A stretch of 64,000 nt of DNA from Dugong dugon. Its lineage: Eukaryota > Chordata > Mammalia > Sirenia > Dugongidae. Position numbers and translations under genes: made by a program. Below, in pieces: positions 41,906 to 53,589 of this stretch (positions within the stretch are counted from its first letter, which is position 1; every line of letters begins with the position of its first letter). The notes beneath the pieces were generated by a model. It had not been told where the DNA came from, ran no database searches, and saw nothing but the letters and a program-made list of their open reading frames with translations. The DNA is taken from contig CM057464.1 in the NCBI GenBank assembly GCA_030035585.1, positions 30,707,465 to 30,771,464 of the forward strand, in the 5' to 3' direction.

Positions 41906-41967
41906 AAACAGCTCTCTGATTTAAGACTTTGAATGCCCACAATAACAGCAATGGATATATGTGTCTA

Positions 41968-42385
41968 TACTGTTTATTGACCATTTATATGTGCCAGGCA
42001 CTGTACAAAGTGTTTTAAATACATTATCTCATTTAATCTTAATAACGTCAGTTTTATATATACATATATATATGTAGGAAACCCTGGTGGCGCAGTGGTT
42101 AAGAGCTACGGCTGCTAACCAAAAAGTCAGCAGTTCGAAACCACCAGGTGCTCCTTGGAAACTCTATGGGGCAGTTCTACTCTGTCCTATAGGGTCTCTA
42201 TGTGTTGGAATCGACTCAACGGCAACAGATTATATATGTATGTATATTGCTTTCTCCATTGTACAAATGAAGGTAATAATAAATAAAAATTTATTAAGGT
42301 ATAATTAACTTGCCTAGGATCTCAAAACTTATAAGTAAAATAGCTGAACTCTGGATCCTGACTGCTGATTTTCAATTCTAATAAC
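41968..42385 (-). repeat. MIR, split by an AfroSINE
   Basis: tgtgccaggcactgtacaaag, then cattatctcatttaatctta, resumes after the inserted SINE with gtacaaatgaaggtaata, then ttaacttgcctaggatct. This is the order of an inverted MIR element. The AfroSINE at 42077-42230 separates the halves. Confidence 0.7.
42077..42230 (+). repeat. AfroSINE, young
   Basis: Nearly intact SINE: ggaaaccctggtggcgcagt head, box-B-like gcagttcgaaacc, tail gaatcgactcaacggcaac. Perfect 10-bp target-site duplication, tatatatgta, at 42067-42076 and 42231-42240. Confidence 0.95.
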
Positions 42386-42916
42386 TTAGTCATCATTATG
42401 TACCATTCTCAGCCATCTTTCATAGAAATTTCCTTAAATTCTTTGTATGTGATTTCTGAACAGCAAATCTGCTGTTCTCATTTTTTTATGGTTTTCCTAG
42501 TTGATTTTCCCCTGTCCACTAATATTCTTCATTTTAATATTTGATGAAACCATTTAAGTCCTATAAAAATTATCCTCCAAAGAGTTTACTTATCTCATTA
42601 TGCCTACCATTCTGTTGTGCACATTTCTGGGCCTTCACTTAGAAGACATGGACCAATCAATTTCTGTTAAGTCACCTGACAATCAATCCTTATTTGTTAA
42701 AAACATCAGTAGGAACAAACCTGGAACAGGCTTATGATGGTGCCTCCATTTAGCAGACAATGCTCACATTTAAACATACATGTTTTTGAAATGGATTTTC
42801 TTTTCAGAGGTTATTTTCCTCCGTTGTGTATTATAATGTTTATAAGAAGTAACTTCTTTGCTTTAAATAGGAGTGTCTCAGCCCTATAATATTAGTGTTT
42901 TCTACGAGACACTGAA
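42386..42916. other. No gene identified
   Basis: AT-rich; no recognisable coding or repeat signal. Confidence 0.45.
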
Positions 42917-43030
42917 GGAGCCCTGGTGGCACAGTGATTAAGCGCTAGGCTGCTAAATGCAAGGTAGTTGGTTCGAACCCACCGGCTACTCCACAGGGGA
43001 AAGATGTGGCAGTCTATTTCCCTAAAGATT
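42917..43030 (+). repeat. AfroSINE head fragment
   Basis: ggagccctggtggcacagtg to cctaaagatt: about 114 bp of tRNA-like head and middle with a well-preserved box B (ggttcgaacccacc). It stops where an inverted RTE 3' end begins, and its own tail is missing. Confidence 0.8.
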
Positions 43031-43860
43031 GTTGATGTAAGATGATATTGAGTCATTTCCAACTCATAGTGGCCCTATGTACAACAGTATGAAAAGCTAT
43101 TGGGTCCAGCCCCATTCTCATAATCCTTACTGTGTTTAAGCTCATTGTTGCAGCCACCGTGTCAACCCATCTCACTGAGGGTCTTCCTCTTTTTCACTGA
43201 CCCTCTACTTTACCAAACATGTTGTCCTTCTCCAGGGAGTGGCTTCTACTGATGACATGTCCAAAGTAATATTCTCTTCTAAGGAGCATTCCAGCTGTAC
43301 TTCCTCCAAGACAGATTTGTTCATTCTTCTGGCAGCCCATGGCATATTCAATATTCTTCGCCAACACCACAATTCAAATGTATCAATTCTTCTTTGGTCT
43401 TCCTTTCTTATTGCCTAGCTTTCACATGCCTATGAGGTAATTGAAAATACCTTGCTTGAGTCAGGCACAGAGCCCTGGTGGCTCAGTAGTTAACAACTTT
43501 GCTGCAAACCAAAAGGTCAGCAGTTCAAATCCACCAGCCGCTATTTGGAAACCCTATGGGGCAGTTCTACTTTGTCCTATAGAGTTGCTAACTGTCGGAA
43601 TCAACTAGACAGCAATGGATTGAGTTAGCCACACCTTTGTCCTCAAGGTGGTATCTTTGCTTTTTAACACTTTAAAGAGGTCTTTTTCAGCAGATTTGCC
43701 AAGTGCAATATTTTGTTTGATTTCTTCACTGCTGCTTCCATGGGAGTTGATTGCTGATCTAAGAAGAATAAAATCCTTGACCACTTCAATTTCTTCATCA
43801 TTTATTATGGTGTTGTATATTGGTCCATTTGTAAGAATTTTCATTTTCTTTATGTTCAAG
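43031..43860 (-). mobile_element. RTE/BovB 3' fragment, inverted and split by a SINE
   Basis: Minus-strand RTE 3' part. The tail complement is at 43031-43100, and sequence matching 35640-35990 of the plus-strand RTE runs to about 43457. The rest is at 43622-43860, encoding on the minus strand KKMKILTNGPIYN, IEVVKDFILLRSAIN and KDLFKVLKSKDTTL. An AfroSINE (43470-43621) lies between the halves. It is 5'-truncated and dead. Confidence 0.88.
43470..43621 (+). repeat. AfroSINE inside the RTE fragment
   Basis: gagccctggtggctcagtag head to a gaatcaactagacagcaatg tail. Target-site duplication gagtcaggcaca (43458-43469) against gagttagccaca (43622-43633), two mismatches. Confidence 0.9.
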
Positions 43861-44148
43861 TGTATGTGTCAAATGCTAATTATTAATTATATTTTTAGAA
43901 ATTAATTATTGAACCACTATTAAATTTAACTAATATGATGGGAGTTAATGTAGTCTTGCAAAGGTAATATAAAACATTTTTAATAAAAATTGTACTGAAC
44001 AGAGTTATGCATGTCCACAGAAAAGTGGATGGTGAAAAGGGTGAGGGTATTCTAAGAAAGGGGACAGCAAGGAAAAGACTCAGATGCAAGAAAAACAAAA
44101 AAAATATTAAAAACTTGAAGTGATTTAGTGTTTTCAAATGTAGAGCAT

Positions 44149-44352
44149 GGAGTCCCTGGGTGGTGCAAATGATTAAAATACTTGACTACTAACCAAAAGG
44201 TTGGAAGTTCTAGTACAGCCAGAGGTGCCTTGGAAGAAAGTCCTGGCTATCTACTTCAGAAAAATTAGCCACTGAAAACCCAGGGAGAACAGTTTTACAC
44301 TGACACAAATGGGGTCACCATGAGTCAGAATCAACTCCCCAGCAACTGGTTT
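44149..44352 (+). repeat. AfroSINE, diverged
   Basis: Head ggagtccctgggtggtgcaa, middle ctggctatctacttcagaaa, tail tgagtcagaatcaactcccc. Confidence 0.85.
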
Positions 44353-45218
44353 AAGAAGAAATTAAAATGTCAAGAGTAAAATCCTTACAAATCTAAGTCC
44401 ACAGAAATAAAAAACCAAAATTCTTAGGTTAATATTCAAATAACAAAAATTATTAACAAAATTCTCTTCACTTTAAATATTAAGTTCAAAGAAATTCTAA
44501 AATCTTCCAGTTGAAGTCCAGAATCACTGGCAACTGTGAGGTTTTTGTTTTTGTTTTGTTTATCCTTCTAACCATCTGCTAGAGGGCAGGTCTTCTAAAT
44601 CAGATGCCTGAGTAGAATTGAAGAATTTCAACAGCTTCAACCTATGTTGTCTCTATTTGAAAGGATGTAGTTCTTGTCAGTATCTGTGACACTGGATACT
44701 CCAGCCAAGTCTCTCACATGCCCCTGTTTATAAAAAGTCTAGAAAGTATATTGGAAACAAAGGAGCATCTTAGCATCAAGCCACATCCACACAATGAAGA
44801 GAATGAGCCCCCAGCCACATCCACACAATGAAGAGAATGAGCCCCCAGACCTGTTAGCAGTTACACCAAGCGAAAGGAAGTTTGTAAACACACAGTTAAA
44901 ACTAGATGCATATTACTCTTACCAAAGACTCAATGATATCTAAACAAAGGAGGATGATGGAGTCAAGAAGAACCTTGGCTTCAGGGTCACCAAGTTGCTG
45001 ATCATTCTTTTCCAGGGATCTAGCACTTAAGGCTTGTGAATTAAAATTAGTACTGAAAAATATCTTACCATGGAATGAATTATGACACCATTTAGACCCC
45101 CGATCTGGCAGAGAATTCTTCTCTCTTAGTGTATAACGTTAGAATAAGCCTGCTATCTTGGAAAGTTCAAAATTTGCGGTGGCTAGCCCGTTGTTCAGGG
45201 TTTATTTCCAATAACACT
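44353..45218. other. No gene; contains a perfect 34-bp tandem duplication
   Basis: Apart from the duplication at 44779-44846 I see no repeat family or coding signal. Confidence 0.45.
44779..44846 (+). repeat. Perfect tandem duplication of a 34-bp unit
   Basis: The unit starting agccacatccacacaatg and ending gagccccc occurs twice in direct succession (44779-44812 and 44813-44846) with no difference. It is recent, or an assembly error. Confidence 0.95.
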
Positions 45219-45728
45219 GTCATGGCTTGAATTGTGTCCCCCCAAATTATCTGGCTAGGCCATGATTCCCAGTATTGTGTGATTGTCCACCATTTTGTCA
45301 TCTGATATAATTTTCCTATGTGTTGTAAATCCTATCTCTATGATGTTGATCAGGTGGGGTTAGCAGCAGTTATGTTAATGAGGTAAGACTCAGTCTACAA
45401 GATTACATTGTGTTTTAAGCCAACCTCTTTTTGACATATAAAAGAGAGAACGGAACAGAGAGACAGGGGGACCTCATACTGCCAAGAGGGTATGGCCAGA
45501 AGTGTGCATCCTGTGGACCTGCAGTCCCTGTGCTGAGAAGCTCCTAGTCCAGGGGAAGATTGATGAAGGACCTTCATCCAGAGCCAACAGAAAGAGAAAG
45601 CCTTCCCCTGGGGCTGGCATCCTGAATTCAGATTTCTAGTCTCCTAGACTGTGAGAAAATAAATTTCTCTTTGTTAAAGCCATCCATGTGTGGAATTTCT
45701 GTTATAGCAGCACTAGATAACTAAGACA
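45219..45728 (+). mobile_element. Solo LTR, MLT1/MaLR-like
   Basis: Begins tgtcatggcttgaattgtgt and ends gcactagataactaagaca, the termini of MLT1-type MaLR LTRs, with gaaaataaatttctctttg (AATAAA-like signal) near the 3' end. The flanking 5-bp duplication is aacac (45214-45218) against agcac (45729-45733). Family name from memory; the internal sequence looks lineage-specific. Confidence 0.8.
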
Positions 45729-48502
45729 AGCACATTCAAAATTTCTTAATTTTTAGCTCCTCTTTGAATATTGAATTGTTAATGTCTTGGTGCTGCTTTG
45801 AGTGTGGTATATATGTGGAAGCAATTGTCGCCTCCACCCCACCCCGCACACACTTCTGGATTTGCAGGCATTTTTAATCCCATTTCATCATAGCTTCTTA
45901 AAGCCACTGATTCTTGCAATATAATTGCTTTGTGCCTCCAGGCAAGTTCCTCCAGTCCCTCAGCTAGAAAATTCATCCTCAACAAATTACTGAAAGGATG
46001 CAACTGCTCATGTGTATGAAAACTGTGTCCCTGGAGGCCTAATAAGTACCAATAACTTAGCTATTTGCTCTTTAAGACACTATCTTTACTTATTTTTTAA
46101 AATGTTTTAGGATTTGAGAATTTTGTTGGGTTTTTTTTTTTTTTTTCTGTATATCCTTTTATGAAATAGTAAGAGGTGTCCCCAAATGATCTATTTCCCC
46201 CTATCATTTCCTTACTCCCTTGAGGAAAGCTAAATTTGGACAGCTAGGCCTGCTTCTCCACCTCATGAGGGACTAGCATTATTTCCTACATCTGACTGTA
46301 TCCTTATGTTTTTATTTCTCTTTGTCTTCTAGCCCAGACATTTCTTTACTAAGATACTCTTCGGAACTTTGTCTTGTGAGATCCTTCAGAGTGAAAATTT
46401 AAAATAAATGAGTCCTAATTTGGCTGAAAGCATTAATTTGCTCAGACAGTTTTTATAATAGCACAATATCCATTATTCTCATCTTACTTATTCACAGAAC
46501 CCCAATTTTGCTAAAGTTCTCTCTACCCCAGACTTCCTTACAGAAAAGGCTGGCCACAAGACACAGTTCTGGCTAAAAATATATATGTGGATTTTACAAG
46601 TTAGGGGTTCAAAGAGGTTTTAAAAGAAGATAGACTATTTGTCCTTTGCCCATCTCTCTTTCTCTTTTTTCCTTTCTGGAATGTTAACTTAATTTCTACA
46701 TATACAGCAGTCATCTTGCCCAACATATTATATAAACCAGCATATAAGAACCAACATATAGACCCAGTATCTTATAAATACAGTAACCTTTAGACTAATA
46801 TCCAAACTAGGCTGGACTCAATATATCATTAGCCTTCTTGCTCACCTTCAAAATTGTGTCTCATCTTCTCTCTGCTTTATAATCCTGATTCCATATATCT
46901 CTAGGGTGCATTTGACTAAGGCAATAGCTTCACCCTATATACAATATTTGAAACTAACATATTAATGCTTTAAGAATTCTATGCTGATCTTTCCAATCAT
47001 CACCTCTTAAATCATTACAAATGTTATGTGACCACTAGGAATAGTTCCCTGGTCTCCAGGTGGTAGGTTCCTGATAGGTCTTATTTTGTCTGCTTTAAGA
47101 GAATGGTCCTCAGTTGTTTTCTGTATTTGAGTTTCCTCTGAAGAGTGATAATGGAGATTTTTCTCTTTTTCTCTCAATAAACTTCTTTGGGTGCCCAGTA
47201 CCAATTCCTGATTTAATAACAAATAATTCAGATCACCCTTTTCTAATAACCTCTTTAAGAGCAATTAAACCTACATGCATTAAAAAAAATTTTTGTGTCC
47301 TCTCATCTTTTCCTTCAATACCTCATTTTCTCGTACATATCTGTCCTGGAAATCTTCCAAAATCTCAAACTTTCTTCTATGGGCATAGCTCTTTCTCCAC
47401 CTTAATCATCCTTATTCTCCCACTGCTCCTGTGCTGATAGTAAGACAAAAGCATAATTTTCAAACTTCACATTTTCCCTTGATTTCCTTATTCCTGGAGG
47501 CAGGGATTTCCAGGAGTAGGCATTTTAAATAGTCTTCTTAGGCCTTTGGATTTGAAATAATTTATTGGAGTCATTCAAATTGCTCAGAGAGGAAATTTGG
47601 TAGGCCTATCTCATCTCTTTGTACTAGGCCATGTGTTTAGACTTGTCAACTCAAAATTACTGTTCTTAGAGCTATCAGCCTCACCTAACTGAATCAGATG
47701 TAGAAAAGGAGGCCATGGAATGCAAATAAAGTTGCTCTTTCATTGCAAAAATATGGGAATGATGATTTTCTCAAGCAGAGTTTGGGGGCTGGCTGACTTT
47801 GACTCTCTTTCTTGTATAAAGGAGCGAAGATCTGAATGGAGTCTCAGGGGTCAACATGGACACTGAATTGACCTCTGTAACCAGAAGTTTATGGCTATAA
47901 AGGAAGCATCTGCTTACACTGAGAAAGAGAGGAAGGAAGAAGGAATGAAGGAAGGAATGAAAGAAAGAAGGAAGGAAGGAAGAGAAAGTGTTGCCCACAG
48001 TCAGTCATGGTGCAATTATGCTAGGAGATATGAGATGCACATTTTGACTAGATTAAGAATATTGTGGTACTTATTTATGAGGAAATGATAGTTCTAGAGG
48101 AAAAGCATTAGGAAGAAAGGATGCTATGGAATATAAAGTCAAAGGAGGCCTGACTTAGGCCACTGTTGATAAAAGAACAGAGGAACATTGGTGACCCATT
48201 ACTGAACTTACTTTTTAGATGGTGATCAGGACTTCAGGGATGTGAGGTTGATCAAGGAGATCCCAGGTCTGGATCCAGATGACCTTACATGCACTGTTAA
48301 TAAGTTCAACTTTTATTCTAGAGACTATGCCAAACACTTGAAAAAAAATTAAAACAGGAACATGAATGCTTTTTTTTTCCTTAAAAATATAATGCATTTC
48401 CAGAAACTACACCCAAGTTATTATGTGAATATTGGCCAACACACACACACAAACAAAATCAATTTCAAATGAAAGTAAGACATGGCCCAGTTAAGTTCTA
48501 TT
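45729..48502. other. Long stretch without identified gene
   Basis: About 2.8 kb with no motif-bearing frame. Contains a T-run at 46130-46146 and a (GGAA/GAAG)n microsatellite at about 47921-47992. Frames at 47007-47437 run on both strands over the same bases and look accidental. Confidence 0.5.
47921..47992 (+). repeat. GGAA/GAAG-type microsatellite
   Basis: Imperfect purine-only tetranucleotide repeats (ggaaggaagaaggaatgaag and continuing). Confidence 0.9.
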
Positions 48503-48640
48503 TAAAAAAAAAAAACCAAACCAAACTCAATTCCAACTCATAGAGACCCTATAGGACAGAGTAGAACTGCTCTATATGGTTTCCAAGGAGCTGGATTCGA
48601 ACTGCTGACCTTTTGGTTAGCAGCCAAGTTCTTAACTAGG
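48503..48640 (-). repeat. AfroSINE, truncated
   Basis: The A-rich end and aaccaaaccaaactcaattc come first, then tataggacagagtagaactg, then a head complement gaccttttggttagcagcc that stops before the terminal ccaccaggg. Confidence 0.85.
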
Positions 48641-50524
48641 TAATTTATAATACAAGCACTTGAAAAATAACGAGAGTAAATAACCCAAAAGAACACTGTA
48701 TTTAAAACATACACATAAGATTATGTTGCCAAATGGCCTAGAATGTACAATCAAGGTATACATATATGGGACTTTGGATCAGCAGTAGAAACACTGCTTT
48801 CCTTTTGTACAAAATTTATTTCAGTGCATTTTCGATATTAGTACTGGTAATGTGAAAGACAGCATGATAGTTCCAGAAGTCTTCTTGCTTCAATTATATT
48901 TTATAATAGATAAAATGTTAGTATCAAAACTAAAAGACCAATGAACTTACAAAGCAAATGCTACTGAAAAGCCATTTACCTTGCTGTAATAATTTCTTCA
49001 TTTAAACCATCCTGCTGAATAATGGAGAGTGTACTGGGAGCAAAATGAGGTAAAAAGCTATCAAAGTGACTGCTGTTATGAATGCTTAGATTGAATAATT
49101 ATTTTCATTTTAACAAGGGCTCACTATAACCATAGGCAAAGGCTGAAGCAAAACAAACATTTACATTTTGAAACAACCTGCTAGGAAGCAACAGCCAGGG
49201 TTGTCTACAATTAGCTCTGCTTAGGATGGCAATTTTTAGACACACATGCAATGTGATGTCAGGAAGCAGAGTCAATTTTTAAAAATAACACCTTACAGAA
49301 AACCTTGTATATGATAGAAATGAAAGGAAAATAGCCATGGTTGGTATCAGGTTGGGGAGTAGAACACTGCTACTCTGTTCTCCTCTTGCCAGCCCAAGGT
49401 AGTAGCCCAGGAAGTTTTGCATGATCGTAGGGCTCTGGAGAAAAAGCTTGATAATATAATTCTAAATCTGAATTTGGGTGACTCCAGGTATCCAAAGCTA
49501 GTATCACAATAAAAAATGCTTTGGTATGATACACTAAAGAGAGAGCGTAGAATCATAAAACTTATGCGTTTAAGAGGACGTAGAACTCTTGTTCAACTAA
49601 CTACATAAAATAGGAACACATTTAAAGCACCCTTGACAGACAGTAATCAGGTTTCTGAGATAATAGCTGTCCTCCCTCCAATTCTCTGGTTCAAGTTCTC
49701 ATTATCATTCATGTGGTGGAAAATTATCCAATTCTGGTTTCTCTCCTGTTTACCCATCTTATACATTATTTCTAAAGCATACATTGATCTTACCATTGAG
49801 AAAGGAAAAAGCAACCTCTGACATCTGGAGCTGACCTAGTACTCTCCACTAGGCCCTGGACTTGGTAAGAGTGGGCCTGGCCCTCTCAGCTAGGCCTTGA
49901 TGTTCTCCTGTCGAACATATGCAACTTCACAGAACATGGACTTCAGACTAGGCCACTCTTTGACTATGGTGGATCACGCCAAAATCAAGATCATTCCACA
50001 GTCGTGTTTGATTGGACACAGAGAAATACGAACACTGTCCAGACCCCAGAAATGACCAAGCATTCCATATGTTGACTAACCTGTGTGTCTGATGCTTCTT
50101 TACCTAATATAGCTTTATCCTTTCTCTAGTCTTCTCTCCTTTTAGGTCATATTTATGAAGCTGCCCAATCTTACTCCCACTTCTTGACGATATCCAATCC
50201 AGAGAAAAGCCCCATTTCTCTAAATATTCCTCATATTACCCAACAGCAGCCCAAATCCTACAGTAATCCCTAACACCCTCTTCCTGAAACATCCTACAGT
50301 TCCCTGGTGCAATAAGTGATAAACTAAAACTATGGTCTGGTGGCCTGCTAGACTGTGGGGTTCTGCTGGAGATCAGCGATACCTTTCTCAGCACATAAAC
50401 TTTCATGAAGTCACCACTACCCACGGAATAACAGCCTGTCTGGATATCTGCCATGGTTTTGAGGACCTTCCCTGATTTCTTCCTGAGCTTCACATCAAAC
50501 CTCATTTCCACTACTACCTTTTGT
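48641..50524. other. Long stretch without identified gene
   Basis: No coding signal or recognised repeat seen in about 1.9 kb. Confidence 0.45.
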
Positions 50525-50755
50525 GGAGAATTTATTGAGAACTGCTAGGTGCTAAATGATATATCTAAGTTGTCTCATTCAGTCCTTAGGACAATTTTGA
50601 ATGATAATGTAAAATTATTTCCACTTTGCACTTAGGAAACTGATGAGCAGAGAGGCTAATTATCTCTTGAAGTTTCACACAGAGAATGAATGAAAGAGCC
50701 AGCATTTGTACCAAAGTCTGTTTACAAGTCCTGTGGTCTTTCCATCACATTATAC
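50525..50755 (-). repeat. MIR-like element
   Basis: gagaatttattgagaactgc, gtctcattcagtccttagg, gaaactgatgagcagagagg and aagtttcacacagagaatg: an inverted MIR in order, diverged. Confidence 0.6.
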
Positions 50756-51017
50756 AAATAACAGACTACTTGCTATTATTTACACATGCCTGGTACTTTA
50801 TAGCCCCTGTGATTTTGCTTGTGCTACAAATGTACTTCTATTCATTTTTAGTTACTATCCTTCAGAGTGTGGTTCAAAACGCTGCCTTTTCCATTATAGC
50901 TTCCCGGAAGCATTCATTCATTCATTTACTTAATCGACTTTCATTGGGCTTGGTCTATTATTCTATTAGAATAAAGACTCGACCTGTTATTCTATTAGAA
51001 AAAAAGCTCCATGAAAA

Positions 51018-51224
51018 GGAAGGCTTGGTGGCACAACGGTTAAGCACTCGACTGCTAACCAAAAGGTTGACAGTTCAAACCTATCTAGTGCCTCCGTAAG
51101 AGAAAAGACATGGCTATCTGCTCTCACAAAGATTACAGCCTAGGAAACCCTGTGGGGCAGTACTACTCTGTCACATGGGGTCACTGTGAGTCAAAATCAA
51201 CTCAAAACACCTAACAATAACAAT
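51018..51224 (+). repeat. AfroSINE
   Basis: ggaaggcttggtggcacaac head, tgctctcacaaagattacag middle, tgagtcaaaatcaactcaaa tail ending in aataacaata. Confidence 0.85.
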
Positions 51225-51336
51225 ACCCTGACTTGGACTTCAGGGCCTCCAGAACAATAAATTTCTGTTCTTTAAAGTTCCATAAAAGTGGAGCTATATT
51301 TTTCCAGCAAAATCACTATGAAGACAGGAGGAAAAA

Positions 51337-52053
51337 GTGAAACTTGATGAGATATTTTTAAAAGTTAAGTCCTATATCCAGGGCTCTCTCTATATATACT
51401 TACATATATTGAAATTATTATCATTAATCACTTTTGTGTACTTTGTATGCTTCATGTCTCTCCCCTTCTATCCCTCCTCCCAGAAAAACACACTTGTCAT
51501 TCACAGATTCTTCTCGCAAGTGTTGTCATTTGCTGCTGAAGTATCTAGTAAGCTGTCCTCTCTCTCCTGTGGTCAGCAGTGCTCCCAGGCTGAGTCATCC
51601 TCACATAAGCCCCTGCTGGCTGCACCACAGACATTCTGCTTAAGTCCTTCAACTAACCCACTGACCAGTGCCTACCCAGACTCCGCTGCAAGTACCCTTC
51701 CACCACCACGTGGTTCTGTGGATGTTCCACTGGTTCCCAAATACGTGTTTGTAACTCCAAAGCTAATTAACCCTCAGTGTCTCCCTCTGCTGTGCTACAC
51801 CTTTGTGGCTTTGCCCAGATTGGTGTGCTGTAAACTGGAAGATGATCACTCTCCAGAGTGTGAAATAACCCACCGCCAACCTCCTCATATGACCCAATTC
51901 CATAATGGAGGGAAGTGTGGATTGCCCTGCCAGGGTCAGTTCTACCCTCATATGTATAACATTCAGGGCCAGAAACAACCCAGTAGACTAGGGACAGCAT
52001 GGGAAGGAGAAGACAACATGTCTGAAGAGGGCATATTTCTTCTGCTGCCCTGA
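51337..52053 (+). other. 238-codon open frame of unknown nature
   Basis: The longest open frame outside any recognised repeat or retrocopy. It opens with a hydrophobic segment (residues about 18-47) and continues with a serine- and proline-rich middle; no domain is recognised. No splice or promoter signal was examined in support, and composition does not look strongly coding. It may be chance, an old retro-fragment or part of a non-coding transcript. Confidence 0.2.
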
Positions 52054-52119
52054 GATCACATAAACCACACCCCATACACAACGTCCATTTTCAAAAGAGA
52101 GTTTGGGAGGAATACCATC

Positions 52120-52644
52120 TGTCATGGAGTGAATCCATCTGTCATGGTTTGGGGGGGATACATGATTTGTATCCCACCAAAATGTGTATCAACTTAGCTA
52201 GGAAATGATTCCCAGTATGGTGTGATTTTCTACCATTTTGTCATCTGATGTGATTATCCTATGTGTTGTAAATCCTAACCTCTATGATGTTAATGAGGTA
52301 AGACTCAATCTACAAGATTAGGTTGTGTTTTACATCAGTCTCTTTTGAGACATAAGAGACAGAAACGAGCAGAGAGACAAGGGGATTTCATATCACCAAG
52401 AAAGCAATGCCGGGAGCAGAGTGTGTCCTTTGGACCCAGGGTTCCTGAGCCTGAGAAGCTCCTCAGCCAGGGAAGATTAATGACAAGACTTTCCTACAGA
52501 GCCAACGGAGACAGAAAGCCTTCCCCTGGAGCTGGCACCCTGAATTTGGACTTCTAGCCTCATAGACTGTGAGATAATAAATCTCTCTTTGTTAAAGCCA
52601 TCCACTTGTGGTATTTCTGTTACAGCAGCACTAGGTAACTAACA
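52120..52644 (+). mobile_element. Solo LTR, MLT1/MaLR-like, with duplicated tip
   Basis: Same LTR family as 45219-45728 (shared cccagtatggtgtgattttc-like region, cctctatgatgttaatgagg, tctctctttgttaaagcc). The 5-bp target-site duplication ccatc is at 52115-52119 and 52645-52649. A 20-bp step repeats ccatctgtcatgg (52115-52127 and 52135-52147), so the LTR start is either 52120 or 52140. Confidence 0.85.
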
Positions 52645-52712
52645 CCATCTGAGCAGCATTTTTATCCCAGGCAGACTTCACCACCTAAAAGTCTTGCTAA
52701 ATATTTGGAAGG

Positions 52713-52909
52713 AGCTCTGGTGGCATAATGGTTAAGTGCTCAGCCACTAAGATTGGAGGCTCGAACCCACCAGCCACTTCATGGGAGAAAAGACCTGATA
52801 ATCTACTGTCCTAAAGATTACAGCCTAGGAAACCCTATGGGGCAGTTCTACTCTGTTCTACAAGGTTGTTATGAGTAGGAACAAACTGGAAGGCACACAG
52901 CAAAAATAA
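52713..52909 (+). repeat. AfroSINE
   Basis: Head agctctggtggcataatggt, middle gtcctaaagattacagcc, tail ttatgagtaggaacaaactg. Perfect 15-bp target-site duplication taaatatttggaagg at 52698-52712 and 52910-52924. Confidence 0.95.
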
Positions 52910-53144
52910 TAAATATTTGGAAGGGCAGAAAGATTCAAAATACATAGAAATGAAAGTTATTTGCTTGCTTTAAGGAGTGAGTATAGGCTCTGGTGAAAGG
53001 CTACATTAGTTATTAGAAAAATAGAGATCACAGTTTTCTCTACACATTTTGCTAATTCTGTGTCTGAATGTGGCTGCAGATAAATGAATCCTGCTGACTG
53101 GATGAACATTTAATCATGACCAATGGCCTCAGGTAGCCCTTACT

Positions 53145-53581
53145 CAGAGGTATCTGTAAAGCATGGTAGGTATGGCACTTAGCCTGGGCGTCACTTGAAG
53201 TGGGGAGGGGGGCGCCACTGAGCAGTTCTTTATTAACTCGGTATGGTCCAACGTGCTTCCTCAAGCACAGTAGACACAGAGGTGGGGGTGTGGAGTGGAG
53301 TGGGAGAGGGAGGCACTTGCCCAGGGCACAAGTCCAAGGGGGCGCCAGGTGATGCAAAATGACATCCTGAGGCTCCACAAATGTGAAAGTCACCTGACTG
53401 AGGTAGCCAGACAAGGGGGCAGAAGGCATTTCTGCTGACATTTCCCTGCTGTCAAAATCTATTCTTCTTGAAATTAGGGAAGGGGTACAATTTAGAGACT
53501 GCCACTGGGGCTCGTTACCCTCCCTACAGCCCTGCAAGGGAGCAATTTCAGGGCTTGTTATTTTCCATAGGTACGCCTCTG
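53145..53581 (+). mobile_element. hAT-like non-autonomous DNA transposon
   Basis: A 437-bp GC-rich insertion with short inverted termini: cagagg at 53145 and the complement gcctctg at 53575-53581, with partial match further in (taggtacgcctctg). Flanked by an 8-bp duplication, cccttact (53137-53144) against cctttact (53582-53589), as made by hAT transposases. It contains ggggcgcc-type words seen in some mammalian hAT elements. An open minus-strand frame (53052-53537) lies mostly inside it and shows no transposase motif. Confidence 0.6.
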
Positions 53582-53589
53582 CCTTTACT

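Noticed and set aside
50686-51099. 137-codon plus-strand open frame
   Set aside because: Runs from a MIR through unique sequence into an AfroSINE; no motif.
53052-53537. 161-codon minus-strand open frame
   Set aside because: Lies mostly within the hAT-like element; no transposase or other motif, so probably accidental in GC-rich repeat sequence.
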